A stretch of 64,000 bases of DNA from Paenochrobactrum pullorum (lineage in GTDB: Bacteria > Pseudomonadota > Alphaproteobacteria > Rhizobiales > Rhizobiaceae). This document shows positions 35,139 to 43,993 of this stretch, piece by piece. Each line of letters begins with the position of its first letter. The first letter of the stretch is position 1. Made by a program: the position numbers and the translations under genes. Where the stretch lies: positions 62,001 through 126,000 of the forward strand of contig NZ_JBHEEH010000002.1 in NCBI RefSeq assembly GCF_041929845.1, written 5' to 3'. The notes under the pieces were generated by a model that saw nothing but the letters and a program-made list of their open reading frames with translations, was not told the DNA's origin and did no database searches.

Positions 35139-35688
35139 AGCTAAGGCACTTCCCCGCTTCAAGAAGCTTTATCAGGATGAAATCCGTAAAGCTTTGCTTG
35201 AAGAATTCAAGTACAGCAACGAAATGATGATTCCACGTCTTGATAAAGTGGTCATCAATATGGGTGTTGGTGAAGCAACTGCGGACTCTAAAAAGCCTGC
35301 ACGCGCTGCTGAAGATCTTGCTCTTATCGCAGGTCAGAAGCCGGTCATCACCCGTGCACGTAATTCGATCGCAACCTTCAAATTGCGCGAAGAAATGCCG
35401 ATCGGTACGAAGGTAACTCTTCGTGGCGAGCGTATGTTCGAATTCCTGGATCGTTTGGTTACGATTGCGCTCCCGCGCGTTCGCGACTTCCGCGGTCTGA
35501 ATCCTAAGAGCTTTGATGGTCGTGGCAACTTCGCCATGGGTATTAAGGAACACATCGTGTTTCCAGAAATCAACTATGATAAAGTTGATCAGATCTGGGG
35601 CATGGACATCATCGTTTGCACGACTGCCCAGACGGATGATGAAGCGCGCTCATTGCTGCGTGCCTTCAACTTCCCGTTCCGCCAGTAA
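35131..35688 (+). CDS. rplE: 50S ribosomal protein L5
   Basis: A 185-residue L5 that binds 5S rRNA in the central protuberance. Contains MMIPRLDKVVINMGVGEATA and GIKEHIVFPEINYDKVDQIW. Overlaps rplX by eight bases, implying coupled translation. Confidence 0.98.
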   Translation: MAEAKALPRFKKLYQDEIRKALLEEFKYSNEMMIPRLDKVVINMGVGEATADSKKPARAAEDLALIAGQKPVITRARNSIATFKLREEMPIGTKVTLRGERMFEFLDRLVTIALPRVRDFRGLNPKSFDGRGNFAMGIKEHIVFPEINYDKVDQIWGMDIIVCTTAQTDDEARSLLRAFNFPFRQ

Positions 35689-35713
35689 CGACAAGCGTAG
35701 CGAGGTATAGAAA

Positions 35714-36019
35714 ATGGCCAAGACTAGCGCAGTCGAAAAAAATAAGCGCCGCGAAAAGTTGGTTAAGCGTCATGCTGAAAAGCGTGCTCGTCTGAAGGCG
35801 ATTGTAATGAATCAAAGCCTTCCGCTGGAAGAGCGCTTCCGCGCCACCATCCAGCTCGCCGAATTGCCGCGTAATTCATCCAAGGTCCGTATTCGCAATC
35901 GTTGCGAAATTTCAGGCCGTCCACGTGGTTACTACCGTAAGCTGAAAATGTCGCGTATTGCGTTGCGTCAGTTGGGTTCGCTTGGCCAGGTGCCAGGCGT
36001 GGTCAAGTCGAGCTGGTAA
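35714..36019 (+). CDS. rpsN: 30S ribosomal protein S14
   Basis: A 101-residue long-form S14 without the CxxC zinc site, as in most alphaproteobacteria. Contains RNSSKVRIRNRCEISGRPRG and ends LGQVPGVVKSSW. 25 bases after rplE. Confidence 0.98.
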   Translation: MAKTSAVEKNKRREKLVKRHAEKRARLKAIVMNQSLPLEERFRATIQLAELPRNSSKVRIRNRCEISGRPRGYYRKLKMSRIALRQLGSLGQVPGVVKSSW

Positions 36020-36029
36020 GGAGAAATAG

Positions 36030-36428
36030 ATGTCTTTGTCAGATCCAATCGGCGATATGCTGACCCGCATCCGTAACGCAATCGGCCGTAAGAAGACCAA
36101 GGTTTCAACACCTGCGTCTAAACTGCGTGCACGTGTTCTGGATGTTCTTCAGGCTGAAGGTTATATCCGCGGATATACACAGAGCGAATTCGAAAACGGT
36201 AAAGCCGAGATCGAAATCGAACTGAAATATTACGAAGGTGCTCCGGTTATTCGCGAAATTACGCGCGTATCCAAGCCTGGCCGTCGCGTTTACGTGTCGG
36301 TTAAATCGATCCCGCAGGTCGCAAACGGACTTGGTATTTCGATCTTGTCAACACCTAAGGGTGTTATGGCTGATCACGAAGCCCGCGATCAAAACGTTGG
36401 TGGTGAGTTGCTCTGCCGCATCTTCTGA
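36030..36428 (+). CDS. rpsH: 30S ribosomal protein S8
   Basis: A 132-residue S8 that binds the central domain of 16S rRNA and, in E. coli, represses the spc operon at the L5 start. Begins MSLSDPIGDMLTRIRNAIGR and ends DQNVGGELLCRIF. No S8-like regulatory hairpin was evident near rplE. Confidence 0.98.
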   Translation: MSLSDPIGDMLTRIRNAIGRKKTKVSTPASKLRARVLDVLQAEGYIRGYTQSEFENGKAEIEIELKYYEGAPVIREITRVSKPGRRVYVSVKSIPQVANGLGISILSTPKGVMADHEARDQNVGGELLCRIF

Positions 36429-36467
36429 TGCGACAGGCAATTTACATAGAAACGGACAGGTAGAAAA

Positions 36468-37001
36468 ATGTCTCGTATCGGTAAGAAACCCGTGCCGGTT
36501 CCGGCGGGCGTAACCGCCACCGTCGATGGGCAAACCGTTAAAGCCAAAGGCGCAAAAGGCGAATTGTCTTATGTCGTCAACGAAGAAGTGCTTGTTGCTT
36601 TAGAAGATGGTGCAGTTTCTGTAACTCCACGCGATTCTTCAAAAGACGCACGTTCCAAGTGGGGCATGGCGCGTACAATGATCTCCAACATTTTTGTTGG
36701 TGTCACTGACGGCTTTGAAAAGAAGCTGGAAATCAACGGCGTTGGTTATCGTGCAGCAATGCAGGGTAAAAATGTTCAGCTTTCCCTCGGCTTCAGCCAT
36801 GAAGTTGTTTACGAAGTGCCAGCAGGCATCACCGTTACAGTACCGAAACCTACAGAAATTGTAATTAACGGTATTGATAAGCAGGTGGTCGGTCAGGTCG
36901 CAGCAGAAATTCGCGAATATCGTCAACCTGAGCCTTACAAGGGCAAGGGCGTGAAATATGCTGGCGAAGTGATCGTCCGTAAAGAAGGCAAGAAGAAGTA
37001 A
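36468..37001 (+). CDS. rplF: 50S ribosomal protein L6
   Basis: A 177-residue L6 near the sarcin-ricin loop. Begins MSRIGKKPVPVPAGVTATVD and contains the L6 signature PEPYKGKGVKYAGEVIVRKE. Duplicated alpha/beta domains of usual length. Confidence 0.98.
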   Translation: MSRIGKKPVPVPAGVTATVDGQTVKAKGAKGELSYVVNEEVLVALEDGAVSVTPRDSSKDARSKWGMARTMISNIFVGVTDGFEKKLEINGVGYRAAMQGKNVQLSLGFSHEVVYEVPAGITVTVPKPTEIVINGIDKQVVGQVAAEIREYRQPEPYKGKGVKYAGEVIVRKEGKKK

Positions 37002-37013
37002 GGAGCGCGCGTC

Positions 37014-37376
37014 ATGGCATCGCCAAAACAAACTACTCAGCGTCGCGCTGCACGCGTCCGTCGTCAGCTTAAGGCTGTTGCGAATGGTCGTTTGCGTCTT
37101 AGCGTACATCGCTCTTCGAAAAACATCTACGCACAGATCATCGATGATTCCCGTGGTGTAACAGTTGCTGCTGCATCCACACTTGAAGGTGATCTGAAGT
37201 CTTCATTGAAGACCGGTGCTGACCAGGCCGCAGCTGCTGCTGTTGGCAAACTGGTTGCCGAGCGTGCAGCTAAAGCCGGCGTCAAAGAAGTTGTCTTTGA
37301 TCGTGGCGCTTTCATTTTCCACGGCCGTGTTAAGGCTTTGGCAGATGCAGCCCGCGAAGGCGGTCTGAGCTTCTAA
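37014..37376 (+). CDS. rplR: 50S ribosomal protein L18
   Basis: A 120-residue 5S rRNA-binding L18. Contains RLRLSVHRSSKNIYAQIIDD and the C-terminal FDRGAFIFHGRVKALADAAR. It is followed by an unusually long 173-base gap before rpsE. Confidence 0.98.
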   Translation: MASPKQTTQRRAARVRRQLKAVANGRLRLSVHRSSKNIYAQIIDDSRGVTVAAASTLEGDLKSSLKTGADQAAAAAVGKLVAERAAKAGVKEVVFDRGAFIFHGRVKALADAAREGGLSF

Positions 37377-37421
37377 TTTTTGCTTCTGATTTATCAGAGG
37401 TAAAATATATGGTGTCGGGAA

Positions 37422-37447
37422 GGGAAGACTTGTAAGTTTTCCCTTTT
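37422..37447 (+). other. Terminator-like hairpin between rplR and rpsE
   Basis: GGGAAGACTT pairs with AAGTTTTCCC (one G-T wobble) with almost no loop, followed by TTTT. It sits in a 173-base gap inside the spc cluster where neighbouring genes are usually 10-40 bases apart. Could attenuate or separate transcripts. Confidence 0.5.
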
Positions 37448-37549
37448 CCGTTTATGCACCGCAGTGTTCAGGTGAGGGGAACTCATAGTTTCCGCTTAAT
37501 TGCCTGTGCATTTACATTGTGCTTCCGGAAAAGAAAAAGGAAACAGGAT

Positions 37550-38110
37550 ATGGCACAGAGAGACCGTAATCGCGAAGACCGCGGTCGCGACGAACGCGAC
37601 AGTGAATTCGTAGATAAGCTGGTACACATCAACCGTGTTGCCAAAGTTGTTAAAGGCGGCCGTCGTTTTGGTTTTGCTGCACTCGTCGTTGTTGGCGATC
37701 AGAAAGGCCGCGTTGGTTTTGGTCACGGTAAGGCTCGTGAAGTACCTGAAGCAATCCGCAAGGCAACAGAAGCTGCAAAGCGTGATATGATTTTCGTACC
37801 GCTTCGCTCAGGCCGTACACTTCATCATGATGTTGCTGGCCGTCACGGCGCAGGTAAAGTTCTGCTTCGCTCAGCTCCTGCCGGTAAAGGTATCATTGCC
37901 GGTGGTCCTATGCGTGCAGTTTTCGAAACGCTTGGTGTGCAGGACGTTGTTGCTAAGTCGCTCGGTTCATCGAACCCTTATAACATGGTGCGCGCAACCT
38001 TTGATGCTCTGAAACATCAGATGCATCCGAAGGATATTGCTGCGCAGCGCGGTATTAAGTATTCGACATTGCAAGCGCGTCGCGCTGATGTTGTTGGTTC
38101 CGAAGAGTAA
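37550..38110 (+). CDS. rpsE: 30S ribosomal protein S5
   Basis: A 186-residue S5 involved in mRNA helicase activity and fidelity. After a polar Arg/Asp-rich N-terminus (about 1-22) come the dsRNA-binding fold (LVHINRVAKVVKGGRRFGF, then GKAREVPEAIRKA) and the C-terminal S5 fold. ATG 37550 follows AAACAGGAT; the open frame from 37454 is not supported by a ribosome site. Confidence 0.98.
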   Translation: MAQRDRNREDRGRDERDSEFVDKLVHINRVAKVVKGGRRFGFAALVVVGDQKGRVGFGHGKAREVPEAIRKATEAAKRDMIFVPLRSGRTLHHDVAGRHGAGKVLLRSAPAGKGIIAGGPMRAVFETLGVQDVVAKSLGSSNPYNMVRATFDALKHQMHPKDIAAQRGIKYSTLQARRADVVGSEE

Positions 38111-38166
38111 GCTAGCAGCTTAAGCAAGCTTTAATTCGAGCTTGCCCATGATAAAGGATTTCAGTT

Positions 38167-38364
38167 ATGGCTGAGAAGAAGGGTAAGACGGTTACGGTCG
38201 AACAGATCGGTAGCCCAATCCGTCGTCCTGCTGAGCAGCGTGCAACGCTTATCGGTCTGGGACTTAACAAAATGCGTCGTCGCTCAACACTTGAAGATAC
38301 ACCTTCAGTGCGCGGCATGATCCGTAGCGTCCAGCATCTCGTCCGCGTAGTGGACGAGGCTTAA
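38167..38364 (+). CDS. rpmD: 50S ribosomal protein L30
   Basis: A 65-residue L30. Contains VEQIGSPIRRPAEQRATLIG and LNKMRRRSTLEDTPSVRGMI, typical of the rhizobial form. 56 bases after rpsE and 19 before rplO. Confidence 0.97.
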   Translation: MAEKKGKTVTVEQIGSPIRRPAEQRATLIGLGLNKMRRRSTLEDTPSVRGMIRSVQHLVRVVDEA

Positions 38365-38383
38365 GCCGCAGGGAGATATAGAG

Positions 38384-38860
38384 ATGAAACTCAACGATCT
38401 GCGTGAAAAGCCAGGTGCAGTTAAAGCACGTAAGCGTGTAGGCCGTGGTATTGGTTCCGGAACCGGCAAGACCGGTGGTCGCGGTGTGAAGGGTCAGAAG
38501 TCCCGTTCAGGCGTAGCCATCAATGGTTTTGAAGGCGGCCAGATGCCAATTTACCGTCGCTTGCCTAAGCGCGGTTTCACCAATATTTTTGCTAAAGATT
38601 TCAACACTGTTTCCGTTGAACGCGTTCAGACTGCAATTGATGCAGGTAAACTGGATGCTTCAGCTGTAGTGACTGTAGAAGCTTTGGTTGCAGCCGGCGT
38701 GATTCGTCGTGCGAAAGATGGCGTACGTCTGCTTTCGAACGGCGAAATTACTGCTAAAGTAACTTTTGACGTTGCAGGTGCTTCAAAAGCTGCAATTGAA
38801 AAAGTTGAAAAAGCTGGCGGTAGCGTAAAGCTTCCTGAAGCAGCTCCTGCTGCTGAATAA
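38384..38860 (+). CDS. rplO: 50S ribosomal protein L15
   Basis: A 158-residue L15, a late 50S assembly protein. Begins MKLNDLREKPGAVKARKRVG and contains the Gly-rich basic extension GIGSGTGKTGGRGVKGQKSR. Ends in an Ala/Pro/Glu tail and is followed by a TTCG-capped hairpin. Confidence 0.98.
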   Translation: MKLNDLREKPGAVKARKRVGRGIGSGTGKTGGRGVKGQKSRSGVAINGFEGGQMPIYRRLPKRGFTNIFAKDFNTVSVERVQTAIDAGKLDASAVVTVEALVAAGVIRRAKDGVRLLSNGEITAKVTFDVAGASKAAIEKVEKAGGSVKLPEAAPAAE

Positions 38861-38870
38861 GCAAATTAAT

Positions 38871-38894
38871 AGCGGCGGCTTTCGAGCCGCCGCT
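38871..38894 (+). terminator. TTCG-capped hairpin after rplO
   Basis: AGCGGCGGCT-TTCG-AGCCGCCGCT is a perfect ten-base stem with an extra-stable tetraloop, in a 275-base gap before secY. No long T-run follows, so it may terminate only partially or protect the upstream mRNA end. Confidence 0.6.
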
Positions 38895-39068
38895 TGCATA
38901 TTTAAGCTTGTGCGCTTATCTGGCTTAGAACGCCTGCGCTTATCGTCTGTTTAGATTCGTGTTGTCGTTGTTCTGATGGTCGCAATACATGTTTTATCGG
39001 TACTCTTTTTGCTAACTCTGTATTGAATTCCGGTTTGTAGGGCGATATCAAAACTACTTGAACTCAAA

Positions 39069-39108
39069 TCTTAACAGACCTAGAGGCGTCTTAACGGATC
39101 TAGAGGCG
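39069..39108. repeat. Imperfect 20-bp tandem repeat before secY
   Basis: Two head-to-tail copies, TCTTAACAGACCTAGAGGCG and TCTTAACGGATCTAGAGGCG, differ at two positions and end 27 bases before the secY ATG, within its leader. Confidence 0.8.
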
Positions 39109-39135
39109 GGCCTGAGATTTCACCGGAGTATTTTT

Positions 39136-40476
39136 ATGGCATCGGCTGCTGAACAGCTTGCATCCAACCTTAATTTTTCAGCTTTTTCCAAGGCAGAAGA
39201 ACTCAAGAAGCGTATTTGGTTTACCCTAGGCGCATTGCTTGTTTATCGGTTTGGTACTTATATCCCGTTACCTGGTATTAATCCTGATGCATTGGCACAG
39301 GCATTCCAGCAACATGCACAAGGGGTCTTGGGCCTCTTCAACATGTTTGCCGGTGGTGCTGTGGGCCGTATGGCTATTTTTGCCCTCGGAATTATGCCTT
39401 ATATTTCTGCGTCCATTATCGTGCAGCTGATGACCTCAGTTGTGCCTTCACTTGAAGCTTTGAAAAAAGACGGTGAAGCAGGGCGTAAAGTCATCAACCA
39501 ATATACCCGCTATGGTACTGTGCTTCTGGCGCTTGTTCAGGCCTATGCAATTTCTGTCGGTCTGGAATCAGGCAGCGGAATCGTCACGGAACCGGGTATG
39601 TTCTTCCGTGTATCTTCTGTGATTACACTGGTTGGCGGTACCATGTTCCTGATGTGGCTTGGTGAGCAGATCACCGCACGCGGTATCGGTAACGGTATTT
39701 CTCTGATCATCTTCTCCGGTATTGTTGCCAACCTTCCAAGTGCCATTTCCGGTACACTTGAACTTGGCCGTACAGGTGCATTGTCGACCGGTCTGATTTT
39801 GGCCGTTATTATTCTGGCGATTGTTCTGATTGCTGTGATCGTATTCGTCGAGCGTGCTCAGCGTCGACTGTTGATCCAGTATCCGAAGCGTCAGGTGGGT
39901 AACCGCATGTTCCAGGGTGATACGTCACACCTGCCGCTTAAGCTGAACACTGCCGGTGTTATTCCGCCTATCTTTGCGTCTTCCTTATTATTGTTGCCTG
40001 CAACGGTTGCCGGCTTTGCAAATTCAGAAAATATGCCAGCTTGGGGTTCGGCTATTCTGAACGCGCTTGGCCACGGTCAGCCGCTTTATATGCTGCTTTA
40101 CGCTGCACTGATCATTTTCTTCTGTTTCTTCTACACCGCCATTGTCTTCAATCCTAAGGACACTGCCGACCAGTTGAAAAAACATTCAGGCTTTATTCCG
40201 GGTATCCGTCCGGGTGAACGTACCGCAGAATATATCGACTATGTGCTGACTCGCATTACCGTCGTAGGTGCTATTTATATTACATTAGTATGTTTGCTTC
40301 CTGAGTTCCTTATTTCTGCAACCGGTGTACCGTTCTATTTGGGTGGAACGTCACTTCTGATTGTTGTCAGTGTCACGCTTGATACTGTTCAGCAGGTTCA
40401 GGGCCATCTGATTGCGCATCAGTATGAGGGACTCATCAAGAAGTCCAAACTAAGAGGCGGGAAACGTAACAGATGA
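39136..40476 (+). CDS. secY: Preprotein translocase subunit SecY
   Basis: A 446-residue channel subunit of the Sec translocon with ten transmembrane helices. Conserved blocks include LGIMPYISASIIVQLMTSV, GIGNGISLIIFSGIVANLPS, and FIPGIRPGERTAEYIDYVL in a cytosolic loop that contacts SecA and ribosomes. ATG 39136 follows CCGGAG; the longer frame from 39058 crosses the repeat region and is rejected. Overlaps adk by four bases. Confidence 0.97.
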   Translation: MASAAEQLASNLNFSAFSKAEELKKRIWFTLGALLVYRFGTYIPLPGINPDALAQAFQQHAQGVLGLFNMFAGGAVGRMAIFALGIMPYISASIIVQLMTSVVPSLEALKKDGEAGRKVINQYTRYGTVLLALVQAYAISVGLESGSGIVTEPGMFFRVSSVITLVGGTMFLMWLGEQITARGIGNGISLIIFSGIVANLPSAISGTLELGRTGALSTGLILAVIILAIVLIAVIVFVERAQRRLLIQYPKRQVGNRMFQGDTSHLPLKLNTAGVIPPIFASSLLLLPATVAGFANSENMPAWGSAILNALGHGQPLYMLLYAALIIFFCFFYTAIVFNPKDTADQLKKHSGFIPGIRPGERTAEYIDYVLTRITVVGAIYITLVCLLPEFLISATGVPFYLGGTSLLIVVSVTLDTVQQVQGHLIAHQYEGLIKKSKLRGGKRNR

Positions 40477-41057
40477 GATTGATTTTTCTTGGACCACCAG
40501 GAGCCGGCAAGGGTACGCAGGCTTCATTGCTGACAGCACAATACGGGATCCCGCAATTGTCGACCGGTGATATGTTGCGCGCAGCTGTTGCGCAACAAAC
40601 CGAAGTTGGCAAACGTGCTAAGGCTGTCATGGATGCAGGCCAGCTTGTTTCTGATGAAATTGTCAACGCGATTGTTTCAGATCGTATTGATGAAGCTGAT
40701 TGCGCCAATGGGTTCATTCTGGATGGTTATCCGAGAACTGTGCCACAAGCTGTAGCACTCGCTGATATGTTGAGTGGTAAAGGTTTGAAGCTTGATGCTG
40801 TTATCGAGCTGAAGGTTGATGAATCCGCTTTGGTTAAGCGTATGGAAAATCGTGTGGCCGAAACTATCGCTAATGGCGGTCAGGTTCGCTCTGACGATAA
40901 TCCGGAAGCTTTCCGTAAGCGTTTGGTTGAATATCGTGAGAAAACCGCACCATTGTCTGATCATTATGCATCAACAGGTGAGTTGAAGACGGTAGACGGT
41001 ATGGCGGAAGTTGATACCGTGACGAAAGAAATCGCCAAGATCCTGGCTTCGGCGTAG
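40473..41057 (+). CDS. adk: Adenylate kinase
   Basis: Balances adenine nucleotides (ATP + AMP to 2 ADP) in the cytoplasm. The 194-residue enzyme has the P-loop GPPGAGKGTQ (7-16), the AMP-binding segment STGDMLRAAV and GFILDGYPRT. It is the short form lacking the extended zinc-type LID. ATG overlaps the secY stop (ATGA), the conserved secY-adk arrangement. Confidence 0.98.
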   Translation: MRLIFLGPPGAGKGTQASLLTAQYGIPQLSTGDMLRAAVAQQTEVGKRAKAVMDAGQLVSDEIVNAIVSDRIDEADCANGFILDGYPRTVPQAVALADMLSGKGLKLDAVIELKVDESALVKRMENRVAETIANGGQVRSDDNPEAFRKRLVEYREKTAPLSDHYASTGELKTVDGMAEVDTVTKEIAKILASA

Positions 41058-41080
41058 ACTGAAAGCCTGTTTCTTGCGAC

Positions 41081-41134
41081 TGACGGTGTCGGCAAAAGTT
41101 ACTTAATGGTTGACTTTTGCCGACGATTCCGTCA
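41081..41134 (+). other. Long hairpin between adk and rpsM
   Basis: TGACGG/CCGTCA closes an outer stem, and GTCGGCAAAAGT pairs perfectly with ACTTTTGCCGAC inside it over a 13-base loop. It starts 24 bases after adk in the 231-base gap before rpsM. No T-run, so a structural or regulatory leader for rpsM-rpsK-rpoA-rplQ is possible. Confidence 0.6.
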
Positions 41135-41288
41135 ATGACAGCCCCACTTCGATTATCTTAGTGGTCGATGTTGGTTTTTTGCGTACAAGAGGCGCTTGAT
41201 CAGATATCGGACATGAAAACTGTCTGGATTAGGGCAATCGAATATTAACGTCCGGACAGGACATTAACACTTCTCAAGGAGAAAACGC

Positions 41289-41657
41289 GTGGCACGTATC
41301 GCTGGCGTCAACATCCCTACGAATAAACGCGTAATCATTGCGCTTCAGTATATTCACGGGATTGGACCAAAATTTGCACAGCAGATTGTGACGAAAGTCG
41401 GAATCGCTGCTGAACGTCGCGTCAACCAGTTGACCGACGCTGAAGTGCTTCAGATTCGTGAAGCAATCGATGCTGACTATCAGGTTGAAGGTGACCTGCG
41501 TCGTGAAACATCGATGAACATTAAACGTCTGATGGATCTGGGCTGCTACCGCGGTCTGCGTCATCGTCGTTCATTGCCGGTACGCGGTCAGCGCACCCAT
41601 ACCAACGCACGTACCCGTAAGGGGCCTGCCAAGGCAATTGCCGGTAAGAAGAAATAA
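41289..41657 (+). CDS. rpsM: 30S ribosomal protein S13
   Basis: A 122-residue S13 that forms intersubunit bridges in the 30S head. Contains ARIAGVNIPTNKRVIIALQY, helix-hairpin-helix region GIGPKFAQQI and the tail GQRTHTNARTRKGPAKAIAG. The start is GTG 41289 after CAAGGAG. Confidence 0.98.
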   Translation: MARIAGVNIPTNKRVIIALQYIHGIGPKFAQQIVTKVGIAAERRVNQLTDAEVLQIREAIDADYQVEGDLRRETSMNIKRLMDLGCYRGLRHRRSLPVRGQRTHTNARTRKGPAKAIAGKKK

Positions 41658-41792
41658 TCCGTAGCGCTTGAATAAAGCGCTGCGTGCTTATCTTAAGCAT
41701 ATATAATTTGATGCTAGTCCTGTGTCCGAGTATTCGGGACTGGTGGAGCCGCTGGAATTACGGCGGTGTAGAGATCAATTGGAAGGACTGAC

Positions 41793-42182
41793 ATGGCCAA
41801 GGATGCCGCTCGCGTTCGTCGTAGAGAACGCAAGAATATTTCGACCGGTGTTGCACACGTTAATTCAACGTTCAACAACACACTGATCACAATCACTGAT
41901 GCGCAGGGCAATGCTATTGCCTGGTCGTCAGCTGGTGCTCAAGGTTTCAAGGGCTCACGTAAATCGACCCCGTTTGCTGCACAGATCGCTGCTGAAGATT
42001 GCGCCAAAAAGGCACAGGAACATGGCATGCGAACCCTCGAAGTTGAGGTTTGCGGTCCGGGTTCAGGTCGTGAATCAGCACTGCGTGCCCTGCAGGCTGC
42101 TGGTTTCGTGATCACATCGATTCGTGACGTGACACCGATCCCGCACAATGGTTGCCGTCCTCGCAAGAAGCGCCGCGTATAA
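41793..42182 (+). CDS. rpsK: 30S ribosomal protein S11
   Basis: A 129-residue S11 of the 30S platform. Contains GVAHVNSTFNNTLITITDAQ and ends IPHNGCRPRKKRRV, as expected. GGAAGGAC precedes the ATG. Confidence 0.98.
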   Translation: MAKDAARVRRRERKNISTGVAHVNSTFNNTLITITDAQGNAIAWSSAGAQGFKGSRKSTPFAAQIAAEDCAKKAQEHGMRTLEVEVCGPGSGRESALRALQAAGFVITSIRDVTPIPHNGCRPRKKRRV

Positions 42183-42294
42183 TTTCTGTTCACTGCCGCA
42201 TGGGGATTAAGGCGTTAAAGTCTGTTTTCTCTGCGGCTTCTTCGCTTGATCGCTACGATTGGATGGTAGCGACAGTTGTATGAAGGAAAATAAA

Positions 42295-43308
42295 ATGATT
42301 CAGAAAAATTGGCAGGAACTAATCAAACCTAACAAGGTTGAGTTTCTCACCAGTGGTTCGCATACGCATGCAACAGTGGTTGCCGAGCCTTTAGAGCGCG
42401 GCTACGGTCTGACACTTGGTAACGCTCTTCGTCGGGTGCTCTTGTCATCCTTACGCGGTGCTGCTGTTACTGCAGTTCAGATTGATGGCGTTCTGCATGA
42501 ATTCTCGTCAATTCCGGGTGTTCGTGAAGATGTTACCGACATCGTTTTGAATATCAAAGAAATCGCCATCCGTATGGAAGGTGAGGGTCCTAAGCGCATG
42601 GTTGTGCGTAAAGAAGGCCCGGGCGTTGTAACCGCCGGCGATATTCAGACTGTTGGCGACGTTGAAATCCTTAATCCGGATCACGTCATCTGCACCCTCG
42701 ACGAGGGCGCTGAGATTCGTATGGAATTCACCGTCAATACCGGTAAGGGTTATGTCCCTGCCGACAGAAACCGTGCTGAAGATGCTCCGATTGGCTTGAT
42801 TCCAGTCGACAGCCTCTATTCACCGGTGCGTAAAGTCTCTTACAAGGTTGAGAACACCCGTGAAGGTCAGGTTCTTGACTACGATAAGCTGACGCTCAAC
42901 ATTGAGACAAATGGTGCGGTTAGTGGTGAAGATGCTGTTGCTTATGCAGCCCGTATTCTTCAGGACCAGCTGGCAATCTTTGTCAACTTTGAAGAGCCGC
43001 AAAAGGAAGCCCCGCAGGAGCAGGAAGCAGAACTGGCCTTTAACCCAGCACTGCTTAAGAAAGTTGACGAACTGGAGCTTTCAGTGCGTTCAGCTAACTG
43101 CCTCAAGAACGATAACATCGTTTATATCGGCGACCTCATTCAGAAAACGGAAGCCGAAATGCTGCGGACTCCGAATTTCGGCCGCAAATCGTTGAACGAA
43201 ATCAAAGAAGTTCTTGCGTCAATGGGACTCCATCTTGGTATGGAAATTCCAACATGGCCGCCTGAGAATATCGAAGATCTCGCAAAACGCTACGAAGACC
43301 AATATTGA
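42295..43308 (+). CDS. rpoA: DNA-directed RNA polymerase subunit alpha
   Basis: A 337-residue alpha subunit. The N-terminal dimerisation domain (about 1-235) contains AEPLERGYGLTLGNALRRVL, and the C-terminal domain (about 250-330), which contacts activators and UP elements, contains LELSVRSANCLKNDNIVYIG and TPNFGRKSLNEIKEVL. ATG 42295 follows GAAGGAAAA; an upstream in-frame start at 42259 is unsupported. rpsD is absent between rpsK and rpoA, as usual in alphaproteobacteria. Confidence 0.98.
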   Translation: MIQKNWQELIKPNKVEFLTSGSHTHATVVAEPLERGYGLTLGNALRRVLLSSLRGAAVTAVQIDGVLHEFSSIPGVREDVTDIVLNIKEIAIRMEGEGPKRMVVRKEGPGVVTAGDIQTVGDVEILNPDHVICTLDEGAEIRMEFTVNTGKGYVPADRNRAEDAPIGLIPVDSLYSPVRKVSYKVENTREGQVLDYDKLTLNIETNGAVSGEDAVAYAARILQDQLAIFVNFEEPQKEAPQEQEAELAFNPALLKKVDELELSVRSANCLKNDNIVYIGDLIQKTEAEMLRTPNFGRKSLNEIKEVLASMGLHLGMEIPTWPPENIEDLAKRYEDQY

Positions 43309-43348
43309 GCCGGCACTGATCGGTTGAAAAAGATTAAAGGAGAAGGCC

Positions 43349-43777
43349 ATGCGCCACGGTAATGCACAGCGTAAGCTGAACCGCACCGCCTCGCATCGCA
43401 AAGCAATGTTCGCTAATATGGCAGCATCGCTTATTGAGCATGAACAGATCGTAACGACCCTTCCTAAAGCTAAGGAAATTCGTCCGATCGTAGAAAAGCT
43501 TGTTACACTCGGCAAGCGTGGCGACCTGCATGCACGTCGTCAGGCAATTTCTGCAATCCAGAACGTCGAACTGGTTGGCAAGCTGTTTGATACAATTGCA
43601 ACCCGCTACGCAACCCGTAACGGCGGTTACATCCGCATCATGAAAGCGGGCTATCGCTTTGGTGATAATGCGCCTATGGCTGTTGTTGAGTTTGTTGAGC
43701 GCGATGTAAACGCAAAGGGCGCAAAAGATCTCGCCCGCGTTGAAGCTGAACAGGCTAACGAAGCTGATGCAGCATAA
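43349..43777 (+). CDS. rplQ: 50S ribosomal protein L17
   Basis: A 142-residue L17 at the tunnel exit side. Begins MRHGNAQRKLNRTASHRKAM and contains NGGYIRIMKAGYRFGDNAPM, plus a short acidic/Ala-rich tail. Last gene of the long ribosomal run; a terminator follows. Confidence 0.98.
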   Translation: MRHGNAQRKLNRTASHRKAMFANMAASLIEHEQIVTTLPKAKEIRPIVEKLVTLGKRGDLHARRQAISAIQNVELVGKLFDTIATRYATRNGGYIRIMKAGYRFGDNAPMAVVEFVERDVNAKGAKDLARVEAEQANEADAA

Positions 43778-43806
43778 TTTTCAGTCACATGACTGGATTT
43801 AAGATC

Positions 43807-43834
43807 AAGGAGCTTTCGGGCTCCTTTTTCTTTG
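43807..43834 (+). terminator. Intrinsic terminator after rplQ
   Basis: AAGGAGC and GCTCCTT form the stem around TTTCGG, followed by a T-rich run. It ends the alpha cluster. Confidence 0.85.
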
Positions 43835-43993
43835 CTTAAAGGTTTTTATCAGTCTGATAAGAGCTTTTTGGTGAGCTATTATATGGCGCTAAGATTTAAA
43901 TCCGCTTTGATGGTTTAATCAGTGACAGTTTCGACTACATTATGCCATGAATCAAAGATTATAATCTGCGCTTTATAGTGGATGGAGTATCGT

